Assembly (NCBI GenBank): GCA_028710385.1
Contig: JAQTUC010000072.1
Coordinates: 1 to 7,519, forward strand
DNA length: 7,519 bases
Direction of reading: 5' to 3'
Source of the DNA: Candidatus Omnitrophota bacterium
GTDB lineage: Bacteria; Omnitrophota; Gorgyraeia; Duberdicusellales; 4484-171
Below the pieces are notes generated by a model. It had not been told where the DNA came from. It was given only the letters and a program-made list of their open reading frames with translations, and made no database searches. Position 1 is the stretch's first letter. Every line of letters starts with the position of its first letter. Position numbers and translations under genes: made by a program. Shown piece after piece: positions 4,699 through 7,519 of the stretch.

Positions 4699-6213
4699 AT
4701 GAAAGTATATTTAGCCGGATTTAATGTTGATACAGCGGTTTTAAAAGAACTGGAAAACGTTTCAGGCAGCCGCCAGGATTTAACCCCGGAAGTTTTATCT
4801 GCTGCATATGCGCGCATCAGCCGTGACCCGCGCCCGATAAATGAAATAAGAACAGAGGCGCGCAGAGAGGTTGAACGCAGCCGTAAATCCAACCAGACAA
4901 TTATTTTTAAAATGGGGCACCACTCTGTTGCTGAACACGCAGTGTTTAACTTTGATATTTTAGGCGTTTCGCGTTTTGCAATGGAGGAAGCAGAAAAATT
5001 CAGGCTTTGTTCATATACCGAAAAATCGCAGCGTTACATTACCCTTGATAAAGATTTTGTAATTCCGCAAGAGACAAAAGGAACCTTTCTTGAGGGCCGT
5101 TTTCTTAAAATGGTGAAGCTTCAGAATGAAGCCTATTTTAAGCTTTTTGAAAAATTAAAAGACTATGTTTTTAAAAAACACTCTGATTTGGCAGCAGACC
5201 CGAAGAAACATAATCTTCTTGAAGGCTGGGCCAAAGAAGACGCACGCTATATTACCTCATTAGCTACAGAGTCCCAGGTAGGCGTTACTGTTAATGCTAG
5301 GATTTTAGAGCTTATGCTTAGGAGATTTGCTTCGCATCCGCTTTCGGAAGTAAAAAATCTCGGCAAGCTTATTTACGAACAAGTTAACCCAATTGCTCCT
5401 TCAATTGTGCTTTTCCATGACACCAACGATCGCGACCTTAAAACTTATCCGGAATTAAAAGAAGCAGCGAAAAGTTTTCTTAAGAAATCGGGCAAAGCAG
5501 CTTCCAAAAAAAGCATAAAAGGAGCAGAGCTGGTTGAGTTTCCCAAAGGCGGGGATAAGCTGGTTCTGGCAGCGCTTTTACATACGGCAGATAATTTGCC
5601 TTATACAGAATGCAAAAAAATAGCCGCAAAGTTAAATAAGGAACAAAGCAGGAAACTTTTTAAAGCTTCCTGGCAGAATATGCAGTTTTACGATTCAATG
5701 CTTCGCGAATTTGAATACGTGAATCTTACCTTTAACATTGTTTTATCCGCTGCCTGCTTCGGGCAGCTTAAGCGCCACCGCATGTCCACAATTATTACGC
5801 AATCTTACGACCCCAATCTTGGAATTACAATTCCTGAGTCCATAAAAGAAACAGGAATGGATAAATATTTTAAGGAAATAACGGATAAAACAAATGAAGT
5901 TTATGCGGCAATCAAAAAAGAAATTCCTCTGGCCGCGCCGTATATTTTAACCAACGCCCACAGGAGGCGCGTTTTAATGCGCCTTAATTTGCGCGAACTC
6001 TATCACATATCCAGGCTTCGTGAAGACGCCCATGCGCAGTGGGACATACAGAATATTTCGCGTTTAATGAGCAATGAAGCAAAAAAAGTAATGCCGCTGG
6101 CAACAGCGCTTATCTGCGGAAAAGACAAATATAATGAGACCTATCAGAATGTGTTCGGGCATCTTCCTAAAATAACGCAGGCTGCTTTGCCTGGAGCGCG
6201 TAAAATAAATTAA
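4699..6213 (+). CDS. thyX: Double-length flavin-dependent thymidylate synthase
   Basis: ThyX makes dTMP from dUMP using methylene-tetrahydrofolate and FAD/NADPH. This 504-residue protein is about twice the usual 220-250 and appears to be two ThyX domains in tandem. The N-terminal half has G73-H-H-S-x-x-E-H80, F-N-F-D-I-L-G-V-S-R (83-92), then K100-F-R-x7-S110-Q-R-Y113, so S-Q-R-Y is kept but the RHR motif reads KFR. The C-terminal half has the true R359-H-R-x7-S369 signature, followed by Y370-D instead of Q-R-Y, and later N430-L-R-E-L-Y-H and H445-A-Q-W448, the family's C-terminal motif. N199-A-R (199-201) begins the weaker equivalent in the first half. The two halves therefore keep complementary parts. 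Long ThyX forms are known, I believe, from Chlamydia. It starts 22 bases after tRNA-Ala with no clear Shine-Dalgarno. Confidence 0.93.
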   Translation: MKVYLAGFNVDTAVLKELENVSGSRQDLTPEVLSAAYARISRDPRPINEIRTEARREVERSRKSNQTIIFKMGHHSVAEHAVFNFDILGVSRFAMEEAEKFRLCSYTEKSQRYITLDKDFVIPQETKGTFLEGRFLKMVKLQNEAYFKLFEKLKDYVFKKHSDLAADPKKHNLLEGWAKEDARYITSLATESQVGVTVNARILELMLRRFASHPLSEVKNLGKLIYEQVNPIAPSIVLFHDTNDRDLKTYPELKEAAKSFLKKSGKAASKKSIKGAELVEFPKGGDKLVLAALLHTADNLPYTECKKIAAKLNKEQSRKLFKASWQNMQFYDSMLREFEYVNLTFNIVLSAACFGQLKRHRMSTIITQSYDPNLGITIPESIKETGMDKYFKEITDKTNEVYAAIKKEIPLAAPYILTNAHRRRVLMRLNLRELYHISRLREDAHAQWDIQNISRLMSNEAKKVMPLATALICGKDKYNETYQNVFGHLPKITQAALPGARKIN

Positions 6214-6231
6214 AATTGACAATTGAAAACC

Positions 6232-6297
6232 GAAGATAGAGATTAAAGTCAGAAAAGCAGAATAAAGACAAACATCTATCTTCTATCATCTATCTTC
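6232..6297. repeat. Short repeats before nfo able to form alternative hairpins
   Basis: The 88-base gap between thyX and nfo contains ATCTATCTTC twice (6274-6283 and 6288-6297, period 14). GAAGATAGA (6232-6240) upstream is complementary to the TCTATCTTC within each copy. The RNA could therefore form either of two hairpins, and the second would end four bases before the nfo start codon. A TTGACA at 6216-6221 begins the gap, but no good -10 follows at 16-18 bases. The repeats may be simple low-complexity sequence. Confidence 0.5.
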
Positions 6298-6301
6298 AAA
6301 A

Positions 6302-7153
6302 ATGCTTAATTTAGGTTGTCAGGTATCTATCGCCGGTAATATTTATGACGCAGTTGACAGGGCAAAACATTTAGGCTGCAACACAATGCAGATTTTTGCC
6401 AGAAACCCGCGTCAATGGCGAAAAAGCTCTCTTACCGAGTATGATATCAGGATATTTAAGGAAAAAGTAAAAGCCGCAGGGATTAACCCCGTAGTTGTTC
6501 ATATTCCTTACACACTTAATCTTGCTGCGACTAAGGAAAGTTTTCATAAAATAACAATAAGAGAATTTACACAGGATTTTCTTGAGGCGGATCAACTGGG
6601 CGTTGAATACCTGGTTACTCATATGGGTTCTTACAAGGGCTCTACAGAAGAAAGAGGACTTTTAAAAATAATAAAAGCTCTTAAAAAAATTTTAACCGCA
6701 GGCAAAGACGCAAAGACAACCATTCTTCTTGAAAACACATCAGGCAGCGGAAGCTGGCTGGGTTATAAATTTTCTCATCACAGATTTATATTGGAGCAGC
6801 TTAACTGGCCGCAGAATTTGGGGCTTTGCCTTGATACAGCGCATTGTTTCGCCGCCGGCTATCCGATAGATAACGCTTTAGGAGTTAATGCGTTGGTTGA
6901 GGAGATAGACAGGGAAGTCGGCATTGAAAGGCTTAAGGTAATACACTTAAACGATACCCAGGAAAAATTAAACTCATTGAAAGACAGGCATTGCGATATA
7001 GGAAAGGGTAACATAGGAAAAAAAGGATTTGGTTTAATTCTTAATCATCCGGCTTTGCGTAATCTGCCTTTTATCCTTGAAACGCCTAAAGATAACGAGG
7101 AAGATGATTTAAGAAATATGGCAGCAGTTAAGGAGCTCTATGGAGTACACTAA
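6302..7153 (+). CDS. nfo: Endonuclease IV (AP endonuclease, deoxyribonuclease IV)
   Basis: The enzyme cuts DNA 5' of abasic sites in base excision repair, using a three-metal (usually Zn) TIM-barrel site. At 283 residues it has the normal length. All nine metal ligands known from E. coli Nfo have counterparts: H67, H107, E144, D178, H181, H215, D228, H230 and E260, in the blocks V-V-H-I-P-Y, T-H-M-G-S, L-L-E-N-T-S-G-S-G, L-C-L-D-T-A-H-C-F-A-A-G-Y, H-L-N-D, K-D-R-H and I-L-E-T-P. The N-terminus shows V-S-I-A-G and Q-I-F-A-R-N-P-R-Q-W; the usual G-A-H-V-S reads G-C-Q-V-S, a non-ligand change. No Shine-Dalgarno precedes the ATG, but the start matches the family's N-terminus. It lies 88 bases after thyX and overlaps leuS by 14. 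Confidence 0.97.
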   Translation: MLNLGCQVSIAGNIYDAVDRAKHLGCNTMQIFARNPRQWRKSSLTEYDIRIFKEKVKAAGINPVVVHIPYTLNLAATKESFHKITIREFTQDFLEADQLGVEYLVTHMGSYKGSTEERGLLKIIKALKKILTAGKDAKTTILLENTSGSGSWLGYKFSHHRFILEQLNWPQNLGLCLDTAHCFAAGYPIDNALGVNALVEEIDREVGIERLKVIHLNDTQEKLNSLKDRHCDIGKGNIGKKGFGLILNHPALRNLPFILETPKDNEEDDLRNMAAVKELYGVH

Positions 7154-7519
7154 AGAGATAGACAAGAAGTGGCAACAGTTCTGGGAAGAAAAAGGCATAT
7201 TTAAAACTGATGCCAGTGATACAAAAAATAAATATTACTGCCTTGTAATGTTCCCTTATCCGTCAGCTGCTTTGCATGTGGGGCATGCGCGTAACTACAT
7301 TATAGGAGACGCTGTCAGCCGCTACAAACGCATGAAAGGCCTTAACGTGCTTTCGCCAATGGGTTTTGACGCCTTTGGTTTACCAGCAGAAAACGCCGCC
7401 ATAAAAGGCGGAATCCATCCAAAAACTTCAACTCTTAATAATATAGCAACAATGAAGAAGCAGCTTGCAAGCTGGGGCATAGGTTATGACTGGGATAGGG
7501 AAGTAATTTCCTGTTTACC
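7140..7519 (+). CDS. leuS: Leucyl-tRNA synthetase, N-terminal part, cut by window edge
   Basis: Only the first 126 codons are present; the frame is open at the right edge. This class I synthetase attaches leucine to tRNA-Leu, one isoacceptor of which lies at 4219-4302. The ATP-binding HIGH motif reads H46-V-G-H49 within F-P-Y-P-S-A-A-L-H-V-G-H-A-R-N-Y, and G75-F-D-A-F-G-L-P-A-E-N-A-A (75-87) is the typical LeuRS block. Two small departures from the common form are A43 where S-G is usual before the HIGH motif, and F76 where W is usual in G-W-D-A-F-G. The ATG at 7140 overlaps the nfo end by 14 bases in another frame and has AAGGAG (7130-7135) four bases upstream, so both genes are on one transcript. 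KMSKS and the editing domain lie outside the window. Confidence 0.97.
   Translation, partial: MEYTKEIDKKWQQFWEEKGIFKTDASDTKNKYYCLVMFPYPSAALHVGHARNYIIGDAVSRYKRMKGLNVLSPMGFDAFGLPAENAAIKGGIHPKTSTLNNIATMKKQLASWGIGYDWDREVISCL

Overview
The window (about 40% GC by eye) is a compact stretch of bacterial chromosome made mostly of housekeeping genes. Gene content fits a Gram-negative-type envelope: an ExbB/ExbD proton-channel pair and a probable exported TPR protein. A double-length flavin-dependent thymidylate synthase, a Ski2-like helicase and the low GC content make Elusimicrobiota or a neighbouring deep-branching phylum a reasonable guess. That placement is inference from remembered gene styles, not a search result.

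Left part (1-2732, minus strand): a Ski2-like DExH RNA helicase is followed, through a 4-base ATGA overlap, by a TPR protein that has a signal peptide and runs off the left edge. Middle left (2733-3931, plus strand): a divergent intergenic region with a plausible promoter drives an ExbB/TolQ-type and an ExbD/TolR-type gene, again joined by an ATGA overlap. No TonB or TolA follows.

Centre (3932-4698) contains no protein gene and is the most unusual part. It holds an exact 115-bp direct repeat whose end is the 3' end of a minus-strand tRNA-Leu(CAA), plus the remnant of a third unit. A divergent pair of tRNA promoters comes next. A strong sigma70-type promoter then leads into about 150 nt of highly structured RNA, with a predicted three-way junction and a competing 5' hairpin, ending directly at the first base of tRNA-Ala(GGC). 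The function of that leader RNA is not recognised; it is the best candidate here for something undescribed.

Right part (4699-7519, plus strand): a tandem-domain ThyX whose two halves keep complementary pieces of the active-site signature, endonuclease IV (nfo) with all nine expected metal ligands, and the start of leucyl-tRNA synthetase (leuS), which overlaps nfo by 14 bases. thyX begins 22 bases after tRNA-Ala and has no clear promoter or Shine-Dalgarno of its own, so it is probably cotranscribed with the structured leader and the tRNA. Together the right-hand genes supply dTMP, repair abasic DNA and charge tRNA-Leu.
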